Positions 1-8,158 of a stretch of DNA of 64,000 nucleotides are shown here, one piece after another (positions within the stretch are counted from its first letter, which is position 1; every line of letters begins with the position of its first letter). The notes below the pieces were generated by a model, which was not told the origin of the DNA, searched no databases, and worked only from the letters and a program-made list of their open reading frames with translations. The translations under genes and the position numbers were made by a program. The DNA is from Hypericibacter adhaerens (GTDB taxonomy: Bacteria > Pseudomonadota > Alphaproteobacteria > Dongiales > Dongiaceae): NCBI RefSeq assembly GCF_008728835.1, contig NZ_CP042582.1, positions 930,001-994,000 on the forward strand. Direction: 5' to 3'.

Positions 1-409
1 TCTCGAAATGCTCCTTGATGCTGCGGAACTCGTCGGTCGCTTCGTCATGGATGCGCAGGAGCGCCGCCATCACCTCGCGCCAGAGCTTGCGCTGCGCTTT
101 CGTATGGACGCCGCTGTTGTTGAGATAGAGCAGCCCCGCCATCGCGCTGACCGCGTCCCAGGAGGCGGACTTGCGGTGGAACTCCTCGAGCACCGTGTCC
201 ATGCGCTCGCGCTCCTTCCAGAAGAGCGCGATGAGGAGCTCGGTCTTGCGCGGGAAGTAGCGGTAGAGCGTCGGCGGCGAGATGTCGGCGCGGGCCGCGA
301 TTTCCTCCATCGTGGTCTGCTCGTAGCCATGGGCTTCGAACAGGTCCATCGCCGCGTCGATGATGACGTCGTTGCGTTCCTGGCGCTTGCGCTCCCTCAG
401 TCCCGTCAC
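1..409 (-). CDS. TetR/AcrR-family transcriptional regulator (C-terminus off the left edge)
   Basis: The reverse strand from a GTG at 409 reads a classic TetR N-terminus. A basic leader (LRERKRQERN) is followed by helix-turn-helix residues roughly 15-60, with LFEAHGYEQTTMEEIAARA and then TLYRYFPRKTELL. A GGAGGG Shine-Dalgarno sequence lies 6 nt before the GTG, which fixes the start. About 136 residues are visible and the ligand-binding domain runs beyond base 1. TetR proteins are usually local repressors that respond to a small ligand. This one is divergent from the Rieske oxygenase and shares its 115-bp promoter region, so autoregulation and control of the oxygenase is the obvious inference. 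The longer annotated-looking frame at 45-446 is an out-of-frame shadow. Confidence 0.9.
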   Translation of the reverse strand, partial: MTGLRERKRQERNDVIIDAAMDLFEAHGYEQTTMEEIAARADISPPTLYRYFPRKTELLIALFWKERERMDTVLEEFHRKSASWDAVSAMAGLLYLNNSGVHTKAQRKLWREVMAALLRIHDEATDEFRSIKEHFE

Positions 410-524
410 GCTGTCCCTCCGGTGGTCCAGGCTTGAACCGGCTCACCCCACGCCTTGACCGTCTAAAAACGTTAGTTTACTATCAAATGTTAGTTGACTC
501 AATAAGTCGGTCGGGGAGAGGACC
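410..524. promoter_or_regulatory. Divergent promoter region with a 10-bp direct repeat, candidate TetR operator
   Basis: This is an AT-rich island in GC-rich DNA between the TetR regulator and the oxygenase. It holds GTTAGTTTAC at 471-480 and GTTAGTTGAC at 489-498, which are 9/10 identical and 18 bp apart, so they lie on nearly the same helix face. Two such half-elements in a TetR-controlled divergent promoter suggest an operator. The binding itself is inferred. Confidence 0.5.
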
Positions 525-1760
525 ATGGCAACGCGCGCAGGTTACGAAGATCGTGCCGATCTCGGCAATGTCGAGCCGGAAGACATCCTTTCCCCCCGTC
601 ATTATGCCGCCGTCCGCCGGGGCGGGCGGCTCATGCGGTCGCTGCCGCTCTGGTGCTACACCTCGGAGCGCTTCTGGGAGGCCGAGAAGGAACGGATCTT
701 CCTGCGCAGCTGGAACCTGATCGAGCGCGAGGAGATCGTCCCCAAGGCCGGCGACTATCACTCCATGTCCTTCCTCGGCGTGCCGATGATCGTGGTGCGC
801 GGCAAGGACGAGAAGGTGCGGGTCTTCGCCAACACCTGCCGCCATCGCGGCGCGATGCTCGCCACGGGCTCCGGCAACTGCAAGGCCTTCCGCTGCCCCT
901 ATCATTTCTGGTCCTACGGCCTCGACGGGCGCTTCATCGGCGCGCCGAACTACAACGATCCCGAGGGGCGCCCGCTGATCGACGGCACGAACAAGGAAGA
1001 GTTCGGCCTCGCCGAGATCGAGAGCGGCACCTGGGGCGGCTTCATCTTCATCCGCTTCAAGGAAGGTCCGCAGACGCTCGAGCAGCATCTGGGTGCCTTC
1101 GTCGAGAGCCTGGCCTCGCACAAGCTCGAGGACATGGCCTGCGCGCGCAAGGTCGTCTACGAGATGGACGCCAACTGGAAATGCTTCGTCGAGAACTATA
1201 TCGACGCCTACCACATTCCCTACGTGCACAAGGATTCGCTGGCGCAGTGGAAGTCCAAGGAAGCGGTGCTGGTGCCGTCCCGGGGGCAGGAATATGTCGT
1301 CTTCGTGCGGCATGACGAGGGCAGCCAGCTGCTGCTGCCGTTCCCCGGCTATGACGGCTTTCCGCCGATGCCGCAGATCGATCCGGACCGGACGAAGGGC
1401 ACCTATTTCGTGACCTTGCGGCCGGGCATGATGATGACGCTCGGCAATGACGGCGCGCTGCTGTTCCAGAGCGAGCCGATCTCGGCCAAGAAGTCGCGGC
1501 TGACGGTGAGCTCGCTCTTCCCGAAATCCTATTTCGGGCGCGAGGATTTCGAGCGGCTGTCGCAGAACTACTATCGCCGCAACGACATCGTCGTGGTCGA
1601 GGACAAGGATATCGCGCTGCGCCAGTTCGCCGGCATCCAGTCGCCCTATGCCCGCATCGCGCGGCTCTGCAGCCAGGAGACGGACGTGCAGGGGCTCGCC
1701 AACTGGATCGTCGACCAGGTGGTCACGCCGGAGACGGGCGAGACGATCGCGGCGGAATAG
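525..1760 (+). CDS. Rieske non-haem iron oxygenase, alpha (catalytic) subunit
   Basis: This 411-residue protein has the size of ring-hydroxylating oxygenase large subunits. The Rieske [2Fe-2S] motif is complete: C105-x-H107, 16 residues, C124-x2-H127. The mononuclear iron site shows D227, H230 and H235 in ENYIDAYHIPYVH, with a candidate third ligand Asp near residue 360 (VVVED). D227 is the aspartate that normally bridges Rieske and catalytic iron between subunits. Carnitine-type monooxygenases often have Glu there, which slightly favours an aromatic or other small-molecule substrate. The enzyme would use electrons from a reductase to insert O2. No ferredoxin, reductase or beta subunit is encoded nearby, so those must be elsewhere. 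The start has a GGGAGAGG ribosome site. The substrate cannot be told from sequence. Confidence 0.93.
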   Translation: MATRAGYEDRADLGNVEPEDILSPRHYAAVRRGGRLMRSLPLWCYTSERFWEAEKERIFLRSWNLIEREEIVPKAGDYHSMSFLGVPMIVVRGKDEKVRVFANTCRHRGAMLATGSGNCKAFRCPYHFWSYGLDGRFIGAPNYNDPEGRPLIDGTNKEEFGLAEIESGTWGGFIFIRFKEGPQTLEQHLGAFVESLASHKLEDMACARKVVYEMDANWKCFVENYIDAYHIPYVHKDSLAQWKSKEAVLVPSRGQEYVVFVRHDEGSQLLLPFPGYDGFPPMPQIDPDRTKGTYFVTLRPGMMMTLGNDGALLFQSEPISAKKSRLTVSSLFPKSYFGREDFERLSQNYYRRNDIVVVEDKDIALRQFAGIQSPYARIARLCSQETDVQGLANWIVDQVVTPETGETIAAE

Positions 1761-1764
1761 CGGT

Positions 1765-1790
1765 CGGGATCCCGGAACAGCCGGGACCCG
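1765..1790 (+). terminator. Stem-loop just after the Rieske oxygenase gene
   Basis: An inverted repeat starts 5 bp after the oxygenase stop: about 10 paired bases with one bulged A and an AACAG-type loop. No T-tract follows, so it is either a weak intrinsic terminator or an mRNA 3' end stabiliser. Confidence 0.45.
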
Positions 1791-1858
1791 CACCCAGCCG
1801 GCGGTACACCCGCGATGCCCGAGCGAGCGCCCGGGCTACCCGCGGGCCTGTGCCGGCA

Positions 1859-1876
1859 GAATTGCAAAAGACGAGA
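1859..1876 (+). repeat. 18-bp element, copy 1 (upstream of the ATP-grasp gene)
   Basis: GAATTGCAAAAGACGAGA occurs here and again, identical, at 4195-4212. The copy starts 133 bp before the ATP-grasp ATG. The other starts 136 bp before the DUF1127 ATG. The matched spacing and the AT-richness in a GC-rich background suggest a shared regulator site rather than chance. Confidence 0.6.
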
Positions 1877-1991
1877 GGTCGGCCTGCAAGCCGCGATAAG
1901 CCGCCGCGGCCGGCCGACCCCATAAAGGTTCCATCGCAACCGCCGCGCCGGTCCGTTCCGGTTCCGGCCGGCAAGAAATGGAGCCTGACCC

Positions 1992-3278
1992 ATGAGCCCT
2001 CACGACCGCAAACGCGTCGTCATCGTCGACGGTTATTCCACCGGCCGCGAGCTGGTGCGCGAGCTTCTCGCGCGCAACGTCGAATGCCTGCATCTGCGCT
2101 CGACGGCCCGGTTGCCCGCCCCCGTGGCGGGATGCTTCGACCCTTCTCCCTACGATGCCGATCTCGGCCATGTCGGCGATGCCGTGGCCGCGGCGAAGCT
2201 GCTCGCCCCCCTCGCACCGCAGGCCGTGGTCGCGGGCTCGGAATGGGGCGTGACGTTCGCCGAGCAGGTCGCGCATGAGCTGGGGTTGCCGACCAACCGA
2301 ATCGAGAAGCTCGGTGTCCGCCGCGACAAGTTCGACATGATCGAGGCGGCGCGGCGGCGGGGGCTGCATGTGGCCCGCCAGGCGGCGGTCGACACGGTCG
2401 AAGAAGCCCAGGCCTGGGCCCGGCGGCACGGCGCCTGGCCCGTCGTGGTGAAGCCGCTGACGAGCGCGGGCGCGGACGGGGTGTATATCTGCAACAACCC
2501 CGCCGACATCCACGCCGCTTTCGCGAGCACGCTCGGCCGCGAGAACTTCATGGGCTGCGTCAACCGGCGCCTGCTGCTGCAGTCCTATCTCTCCGGCCCG
2601 CAATTCATCGTCAATACCGTGAGCTGGCAGGGCCGCCATCATGTCAGCGACGCCTGGTCGATGAGCCTGGCCGCCGCCGGCCGCCAAGTTGTGCCGGGCG
2701 GCGCCCATCTGCTCGATCCGCGGAGGCCGGATGCGCAGCGGCTGATCGAATACACGCTCGAGGTGCTGGCGGCGCTCGGCATCGAGAACGGAGCCGCCCA
2801 TACCGAGCTCAGGTGGACGCCGGAGGGGCCGGCGCTGATCGAGACCGGCGCCCGGCTCATGGGGGCGGCGATGGACGAGCCGTCCTACAGCGCCGCCGGG
2901 ATGCGCACCCAGGCCGACATCTTCGCCGGCGTGCTGGCGGACCGGGAAGGGGAGCGCGACCGCCTCTTCGCCCAGGGCTGTTACCGGTTCCACCGGCACA
3001 TGACCAAGCTCCTGTTCAATTTCACGAGCGAGGGGACGATCCGCGGCATCGAGGGCCTCCGGCATCTGCGCTCGCTGGCCTCTTTCCACGCCCATTACCG
3101 AGGCCTCGCCCGGGGCGACCAGGTCGCGCGGACGGCCGACTGGCTCGCCCGCGGCGGCGTGATCTATCTGGTCCATGACGACCCGCGCCAGATCGCCTCC
3201 GACATCGAAACGATCCGGCGCTGGGAGGTGCGGGGCCTGCTCTATGGCGTCCAGCCCGCGACCGCCGTGGCGATCTAG
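1992..3278 (+). CDS. ATP-grasp family carboxylate-amine ligase (possible amino-acid or dipeptide ligase)
   Basis: The 428-residue protein has the ATP-grasp architecture. There is an N-terminal alpha/beta domain (about 1-110), an RDK linker at 111-113, and the nucleotide lysine in PVVVKPLTSAG (K154). The metal-binding core is H270/E272 in AAHTELRW and E284/R288 in ALIETGARLMG. Enzymes of this group activate a carboxylate as acyl-phosphate and join it to an amine. Known members make dipeptides (BacD-like), carnosine or N-acyl amino acids. It does not look like a purine, biotin or carbamoyl-phosphate enzyme, since partner domains are absent. The next gene, 27 bp downstream, is an EamA exporter, suggesting a small secreted amide or dipeptide. 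The exact substrates are unknown. Confidence 0.85.
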   Translation: MSPHDRKRVVIVDGYSTGRELVRELLARNVECLHLRSTARLPAPVAGCFDPSPYDADLGHVGDAVAAAKLLAPLAPQAVVAGSEWGVTFAEQVAHELGLPTNRIEKLGVRRDKFDMIEAARRRGLHVARQAAVDTVEEAQAWARRHGAWPVVVKPLTSAGADGVYICNNPADIHAAFASTLGRENFMGCVNRRLLLQSYLSGPQFIVNTVSWQGRHHVSDAWSMSLAAAGRQVVPGGAHLLDPRRPDAQRLIEYTLEVLAALGIENGAAHTELRWTPEGPALIETGARLMGAAMDEPSYSAAGMRTQADIFAGVLADREGERDRLFAQGCYRFHRHMTKLLFNFTSEGTIRGIEGLRHLRSLASFHAHYRGLARGDQVARTADWLARGGVIYLVHDDPRQIASDIETIRRWEVRGLLYGVQPATAVAI

Positions 3279-3305
3279 TCCTGGCGGCAATGTGGGGGAT
3301 CGATC

Positions 3306-4196
3306 ATGGCTATCGGCCAGGGACTGGTGTTCCTTGCGGTGGCGCTGCAGTCGTCGGGGAAGGTGCTTTACGGCACCTTCCTCGCCGGCCTGTCGACGCC
3401 GCTCTTCATCCTGCTCAGCATCTGCCTGACGGCGACGGTCTGCCTGGCCGTCGCGCGGTTCCGCCTGCCACGGGAAGGGCGGCTGCAGCTTGTCCTCGTC
3501 AATCTCTGGACGGCGATCAGCGTCGTCGCCTTCTTCTTCGCCCTCGATCATCTGGCGCCGGCGATGGTGGCGTCGATCGAGATCGGCATGTCGCTGCTGG
3601 TGGCCATGGCGCTGGTGAGCCTGCAGGGCCGGGCGTGGCCGAAATGGATCCATCTGCTGGCCTGCCTGGGGATCGTCGCCGGTTGTGCGCTCCTTGGCTG
3701 GGCGGAGATCGCCGCCTCCTTGTCCCATCCGGATCCGGCATTGGTATGGGCGGCGGTCGCCGCCAGCACCGCCACGGGAATCGCCTCGGCGCTCTCGGCA
3801 ACCGCTTCCCGGAAGCTTGCGGCCGCGGGCTGGCGGCCCGCCTCGGTGCTCGCCCATCGCTTCCATCTGACGATCGCCGTCGCGATCCTCTGGCTTTCGG
3901 TCGAGGCGCCGGCCGTGGCCCTGCCGGATGCCTATTCGTTGCTGCTGATGGCCGTCATCGGCATGGTGGGCGTGCTGGCGCCGCTGCTGCTCTTTCAGAT
4001 CGCTCTGCGGCGCATCAACGAGCTGACGCTCATGGTCTGCCTGGCGGGCCAACCGATCCTCTCCTTCCTGATTTCCCTGGCGTCGCCGGCCTATGGCTGG
4101 AACACGGTGACGCTGCTGGGCGTCCTCATCATCACCCTGTTCGTCGCGCTGGACATTCTCGCCAAGCGACGCCGCGCGGAAGCGTCCCGGGCATGA
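3306..4196 (+). CDS. EamA/DMT-family membrane transporter, probable exporter
   Basis: The 296-residue protein has about ten hydrophobic segments in two similar halves, typical of EamA (DUF6) transporters in the drug/metabolite transporter superfamily. Members export amino acids, nucleobases or small metabolites. The charged tail (AKRRRAEASRA) fits a cytoplasmic C-terminus. The gene lies 27 bp after the ATP-grasp ligase, so the two are probably one transcript, and the exporter may release the ligase product. Its stop codon overlaps the first bases of the second 18-bp repeat at 4195. The substrate is inferred only from context. Confidence 0.85.
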   Translation: MAIGQGLVFLAVALQSSGKVLYGTFLAGLSTPLFILLSICLTATVCLAVARFRLPREGRLQLVLVNLWTAISVVAFFFALDHLAPAMVASIEIGMSLLVAMALVSLQGRAWPKWIHLLACLGIVAGCALLGWAEIAASLSHPDPALVWAAVAASTATGIASALSATASRKLAAAGWRPASVLAHRFHLTIAVAILWLSVEAPAVALPDAYSLLLMAVIGMVGVLAPLLLFQIALRRINELTLMVCLAGQPILSFLISLASPAYGWNTVTLLGVLIITLFVALDILAKRRRAEASRA

Positions 4197-4212
4197 ATTG
4201 CAAAAGACGAGA
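4195..4212 (+). repeat. 18-bp element, copy 2 (upstream of the DUF1127 gene)
   Basis: Identical to 1859-1876. It overlaps the exporter stop codon and starts 136 bp before the DUF1127 start. Flanking DNA differs between the two copies, so conservation is confined to the 18 bp. Confidence 0.6.
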
Positions 4213-4330
4213 TGTGTTCCTGTGAAAGGCAGAGAGCCCCGGAACGCCATCCGGGGCACAAGGGCAGCCAGGAAACAGGCCGCATCGCCGCCATCCCGGC
4301 GGCCCCAGGCCGAGAAGACAGGAGCCCCTC

Positions 4331-4645
4331 ATGTCGCTTGGACAATTCATCGTCGCCACCGCCGTGGCACTGCCGTCCGCCGTCAAGATTCCTTCCGCGG
4401 CCCTGCTGGCGAAGAGCGTCGGGCTGAGCGCCCTCGCCGTCGGAATCCTCAAGTTCATCCGCGGCCGGCGGGACCTCCGCCTCCTCACCCAGATGGACGC
4501 GCACCAGCTTCACGATATCGGCCTGACCGAAGCCGACATCGGCTATGCGCGATCCTTGCCCTTCGCCCAGGACCCGACGGCGTGCCTGGCCCGCCGGGTC
4601 ACGGAGCGCGGGGAGCGTCCTTCCCGTCCCGCCCGGCACGGCTAG
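4331..4645 (+). CDS. DUF1127 (YjiS-like) small protein
   Basis: The 104-residue protein carries the DUF1127 signature at residues 54-70: QMDAHQLHDIGLTEADI, preceded by the basic segment RGRRDLR. In other alphaproteobacteria small DUF1127 proteins bind RNA or act in stress and metabolic adaptation. This one is longer than the usual 45-70 residues because of an N-terminal 40-residue hydrophobic stretch that could be a membrane segment or a signal. AGGAGCC precedes the start. It follows the second 18-bp element, suggesting co-regulation with the ligase/exporter pair. Confidence 0.85.
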   Translation: MSLGQFIVATAVALPSAVKIPSAALLAKSVGLSALAVGILKFIRGRRDLRLLTQMDAHQLHDIGLTEADIGYARSLPFAQDPTACLARRVTERGERPSRPARHG

Positions 4646-4749
4646 GCGGCCGGCGAGCCACCGGGCCCCCGACAGGCCCGGCGGCTCGCTCGCTTGCCGC
4701 GCTTTCCACCCGCCGTTATCCTTTCTGCAACCCAGAGAGGAGCCAGCCC

Positions 4750-6369
4750 ATTCCGAGCGAAAGCCGGGAGATCGCGGCCGGTCTCGCCGGCGAGGTGCGG
4801 CGGGCGGTGTCCGGCGCGCGGCTGGAGATCGACCATCACCACCCGGAGATCGAGTGCGATCTCATCATCCGCGGCACCGGCAGCCTCACGCTCGACGACC
4901 GCACCTACGCGCTGAAGCCGGGAACGCTGATCTGGCTTCTGCCGGGACAACGCCATCGGCTGGTGCGATCGCCTCACCTCGAAATGTGGGTGCTCCTCCT
5001 TCGGCCGCATCTGGTGGAGGCGAGCCAGCTCGCCGAGCTGGCGGAGCAGCCGCTCCGGCAATTGCCGGGCGAGGAGTTCGTCGATCTCGATCGGCTTTTG
5101 AGCCAGGTCTCGCAGGATTCCGACCAGCCTTCCGTCTACAATGCCGGCCTTGCCTATCTCGCGATGCGGGCATGGCGGGCCAGCCGCAACAGCCCGCCGG
5201 CGCGCTTGCGCCCGATGCATGCGGCGGTGACGCGGGCGCTGCTGCTGTTGCGCGAGAGCGGCGCGTCGATGTCGCTCTCCGAGCTCTCGCAGGCCGCCGG
5301 CGTGGCGGCGCCCTATCTGAGCCGCCTGCTGGTGGAGCATAGCGGCCGCAGCTTCCTCGAATGGCGGAACCGGATCCGGCTCGATCGGTTCATGCAGGCC
5401 TATCGGCCGGGTGCCAATCTCCTGAACGTCGCCCTCGAGGCCGGCTTCGGCAGCTATGCCCGATTCCACGATGTCTTCAGCGAGCTGGTCGGCTGCGCGC
5501 CCAGCGACTGGGTGCGGCGGGCGGAGCAGAAGGGGGCGGCGGCCGAGGAAGAGGGGGGTGCGGCGCTGCCGGCGGATTTCGGCATGCCGGCGGCCGGGAC
5601 CCTCAGCGCGAGGCAGGGCTGGACCCATCTGGTGCCCCTGATCGGCCCCCTCATCGGCGAGCGGCTGGGCCCCGGATTTCTCGACCGGTTGCTCGCCGAT
5701 GGGCGGGGCGACGCGCGGGCGCTCAATCTGGAGCGGCTCGATGCCAGCCTGCCCGCGGCCGAGCGGAAGAGGCTGATCGCCTCCTTGCGGGCCGGCGAGC
5801 CGGCGGGAGCGGAGGACCTCGCCGGCCTGCTCGAGGCCCACGACTTTCCCGGAACCTATGCCGGGATTCTCAAGGCGTTCGAGCTTTCGCCTACGCGCTT
5901 CGCCGATGCGATCACGGCTCTTGCTCTCGCCATCTGGGTGGCGGCCAACCGCGGCAGCGATCCGGGGCTCGGCCATGTCGAGGCCGTCGGGCGGCAGACC
6001 TGGAAGGCGCTGGGCGGCGTCATGCCGCGCCTCGATGCGCGCGCCGCGCAAGAGCTTCACAGCGCCCTGATCTGCCAGTTCGTCGTCACCTATCGCGCCC
6101 TGCAAGCCGCCCGGGCGAGCGGCGATCCGCGCGCGCAGGAAGAGGTGAGTGCCGCCGCGCGGCGATTGGGCCAGGCGGCGCTCGGCGGCGATGTCACCAG
6201 GGTCGTTCTGACCGACAGGGGATTCCTGCGGCGCGGCAAGGAGCCGGCGGCGGGTGACGGAGACCGGCCGTCGGCGATGCGGGAACCTTCGGAGAGCCCG
6301 CCGGGTTCTCTCGAGGGGCGGCGCGCCGATCGGCAGGGCGAAACCCGACGCGGAAAGGAGAGGCGATGA
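4750..6369 (+). CDS. AraC-family transcriptional regulator with a long C-terminal extension (DUF6683-like)
   Basis: The open frame runs from 4198, but recognisable protein begins near 4750. An AGAGAGGAG ribosome site is followed 7 nt later by ATT, a rare start codon. The first in-frame GTG is at 4795 without a good site. From the ATT the protein has 539 residues. Residues 1-150 form a cupin-like sensor (DHHHPEIECDLIIRG, LIWLLPGQRH). Residues 155-254 are an AraC double helix-turn-helix, ending in the usual GFGSYARFHDVFSELVG block. Residues 260-539 are an unusual extension. Its part 366-490 (AGILKAFELSPTRFADAITA, then a long helical tail) resembles DUF6683 proteins by eye. The target genes are unknown. 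The stop overlaps the next start (ATGA). Confidence 0.8.
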   Translation: MPSESREIAAGLAGEVRRAVSGARLEIDHHHPEIECDLIIRGTGSLTLDDRTYALKPGTLIWLLPGQRHRLVRSPHLEMWVLLLRPHLVEASQLAELAEQPLRQLPGEEFVDLDRLLSQVSQDSDQPSVYNAGLAYLAMRAWRASRNSPPARLRPMHAAVTRALLLLRESGASMSLSELSQAAGVAAPYLSRLLVEHSGRSFLEWRNRIRLDRFMQAYRPGANLLNVALEAGFGSYARFHDVFSELVGCAPSDWVRRAEQKGAAAEEEGGAALPADFGMPAAGTLSARQGWTHLVPLIGPLIGERLGPGFLDRLLADGRGDARALNLERLDASLPAAERKRLIASLRAGEPAGAEDLAGLLEAHDFPGTYAGILKAFELSPTRFADAITALALAIWVAANRGSDPGLGHVEAVGRQTWKALGGVMPRLDARAAQELHSALICQFVVTYRALQAARASGDPRAQEEVSAAARRLGQAALGGDVTRVVLTDRGFLRRGKEPAAGDGDRPSAMREPSESPPGSLEGRRADRQGETRRGKERR

Positions 6370-6521
6370 TCCGCAAGCTCAAATCCGGCGAATACCGGCT
6401 CTATTCCCGGAAGAAGAATCCGGCGACCGGCAAGCGCCGGAATCTCGGCACCTTCAAGACGCGCGCCGCGGCCGAGAAGCACGAGCGCGCCGTGCAGTAT
6501 TTCAAGCGCGCGGGCCGTTGA
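6366..6521 (+). CDS. Small basic protein, 51 residues, coupled to the AraC-type regulator
   Basis: A 52-codon frame starts at an ATG that overlaps the upstream stop (ATGA) and has an AAAGGAGAGG ribosome site. It begins MIRKLKSGEYRLYSRKKN and contains GKRRNLGTFKTRAAAEKHERAV. About one third of the residues are Lys or Arg. The pattern (GEYRLYS, then NLGTFKT and AAAEKHE) resembles the small beta-strand/helix units at the N-terminus of some phage integrases and similar short nucleic-acid-binding proteins. It looks like a real gene by start signal, composition and coupling. Its function is not known. Confidence 0.75.
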   Translation: MIRKLKSGEYRLYSRKKNPATGKRRNLGTFKTRAAAEKHERAVQYFKRAGR

Positions 6522-6963
6522 CGGCGCGGGCGGGCGTCGCGGATCGAATCGGTTTTCGTCGTCGGCATCGCGCCCGCGGATCGTGGCGCCCGGCGCTGCG
6601 CGGCGCGGATGGACCGGCCGTGGCTCCGTACCGTCGTCAAGATTTCACAGTTGCACCGGCGCGTTTGACGCCGGCCCGCATCCTGTCGATCGGAGATCGC
6701 GCCGGGCTGGCCGATGCTGCGCTGCGCCATGGCGAGAATCGCAGCCATGGTCGTGATTTAGAAAACGATCCACAGCTCCGCACGTCGTGTCCGCGCGACG
6801 ATGAGGAGCGGCGCGCGATCCCGCGCTCCATGCCGGGTGCATATACCGAATATAGAAAAATTGTATTACGAGGCTGGACCGGTCTTGGCCGATAGTCCCC
6901 GCCCGAAGAGTCCAGCAGGGGCTCGTGCCGCAGCAGAGAAATGCGGCCTCATGGGAGGGGAAA
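6522..6963 (+). promoter_or_regulatory. 442-bp gene-free stretch before the transporter operon, probable promoter
   Basis: No supported gene. Most is GC-rich, but 6840-6870 is a sharp AT-rich stretch (CATATACCGAATATAGAAAA and following) about 95-125 bp before the binding-protein start, the best candidate for the operon promoter or operator. The short dyad TATA-N5-TATA falls inside it. No convincing sigma70 pair could be assigned. Confidence 0.4.
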
Positions 6964-8142
6964 TTGACACGCCCGTTCGCAATCCTATTGCGGTCCGCGA
7001 TGGTCGCGGCCGCCGTCGCCTTCGCCAGCCCCGCCTTCGCCGCGGGCCTCGACGAGCTGCCGCAGAGCATCCGCGACGAGCTCTATAACCCGCAGATGAT
7101 CGACCCGGCGCAGCCGATCGGCGAGAGCGCCTATCGCGACTGGAAGCCGAAGAATCCGCCACCCTGGAAGATCGGCTATGCCAGCTCCTATGCCGGCAAC
7201 ACCTGGCGCGCGGCGGTGATGAAGCGCCTGCAGGAGGAGCTGATCCCGAAATGGAAGCAGCTCGGGCTGATCTCGGACGTCATCATCACGCAGTCGAACC
7301 TCAACGATTCGGTCCAGATCCAGCAGATGCGCCAGCTGGTGGACCAGGGCGTGGACGCGATCATCGTCTGCTGCTCGAACCCGACCGCGCTGAACCAGAC
7401 CGTCCAGTACGCTTATGAGCGCGGCATTCCCGTCATTTCGGCCACGGGCTACCTGACCTCGCCCTATTCGATCAACTCTTCGGCCAACTTCGTCGTCGGC
7501 GGCTACATGCTGGGCGAATGGATGGCCAAGGAGCTCGGCGGCAAGGGCAACGTGCTCAATGTCGAGGGCATCCCGGGCGCTTCGGCCTCGGACTCGCAGA
7601 ATCTCGGCATCCTCAAGGCGCTCGAGAAGTATCCGGACATCACGGTGGCCGGCACGGTCGCGGGCATGTGGACCGACCAGGTCGCCCAGTCCGAGATCCA
7701 GCGCTGGCTCGCCACCAATCCCGGCCAGCTCGACGGCATCATCATCCAGTCGGCCTCCGAGCTCGGCGCGGTGCGCGCGCTGAAGCAGAGCGGCCGGACC
7801 ATGGCGCCGATCACGATCGGCGGCGAGATCGGCGCGCTCTGCTACTGGCGCAAGAACAAGGATTACATCAGCTCCTCGATCCAGGCCTGGCCGCCGGCGG
7901 ACGATTTCGAGATGGCCTGGAACATCATGATGCGTACGCTCGAGGGCCAGGGCCCCAAGGTCCAGTCGATCCTGACGCGGCCGCTGACCTTGAGCTATGA
8001 CGAGCTGTCCAAGGTCGTGCCTGAGAACTGCGACGAGGAGTCGGGCGACTGGTACAGCGTCGGCATCGAGAAATGGGCCGGGAAGGAATATCTCGACCAG
8101 TTCTTCCTGCGGCCCGCCGATCCCGCAGCCTACAAGCCTTAG
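6964..8142 (+). CDS. Periplasmic sugar-type substrate-binding protein of an ABC transporter
   Basis: The chosen start is a TTG at 6964 preceded by GGGAGGGG. It yields a clean 27-residue signal peptide ending ASPAFA. A GTG at 6925 is possible but adds a polar leader. The 392-residue protein has the two-lobed Peripla_BP_4/RbsB-like fold: the strand KIGYASSYAGNTWR, then QQMRQLVDQGVDAIIVCCSN, GIPVISATGY and GGKGNVLNVEGIPGAS. Such proteins capture ribose, xylose, inositol or other polyols and deliver them to RbsC-type permeases. It is the first gene of a ten-gene run. A stable hairpin follows it, which commonly lets binding protein be made in excess over the membrane parts. The ligand is unknown. 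Confidence 0.9.
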   Translation: MTRPFAILLRSAMVAAAVAFASPAFAAGLDELPQSIRDELYNPQMIDPAQPIGESAYRDWKPKNPPPWKIGYASSYAGNTWRAAVMKRLQEELIPKWKQLGLISDVIITQSNLNDSVQIQQMRQLVDQGVDAIIVCCSNPTALNQTVQYAYERGIPVISATGYLTSPYSINSSANFVVGGYMLGEWMAKELGGKGNVLNVEGIPGASASDSQNLGILKALEKYPDITVAGTVAGMWTDQVAQSEIQRWLATNPGQLDGIIIQSASELGAVRALKQSGRTMAPITIGGEIGALCYWRKNKDYISSSIQAWPPADDFEMAWNIMMRTLEGQGPKVQSILTRPLTLSYDELSKVVPENCDEESGDWYSVGIEKWAGKEYLDQFFLRPADPAAYKP

Positions 8143-8158
8143 TCGTCTGGCCTGGATC

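Noticed and set aside
6925-6963. GTG at 6925 as the start of the binding protein
   Set aside because: The TTG at 6964 has a better ribosome site and gives a standard-length signal peptide; the GTG adds 13 polar residues before it.
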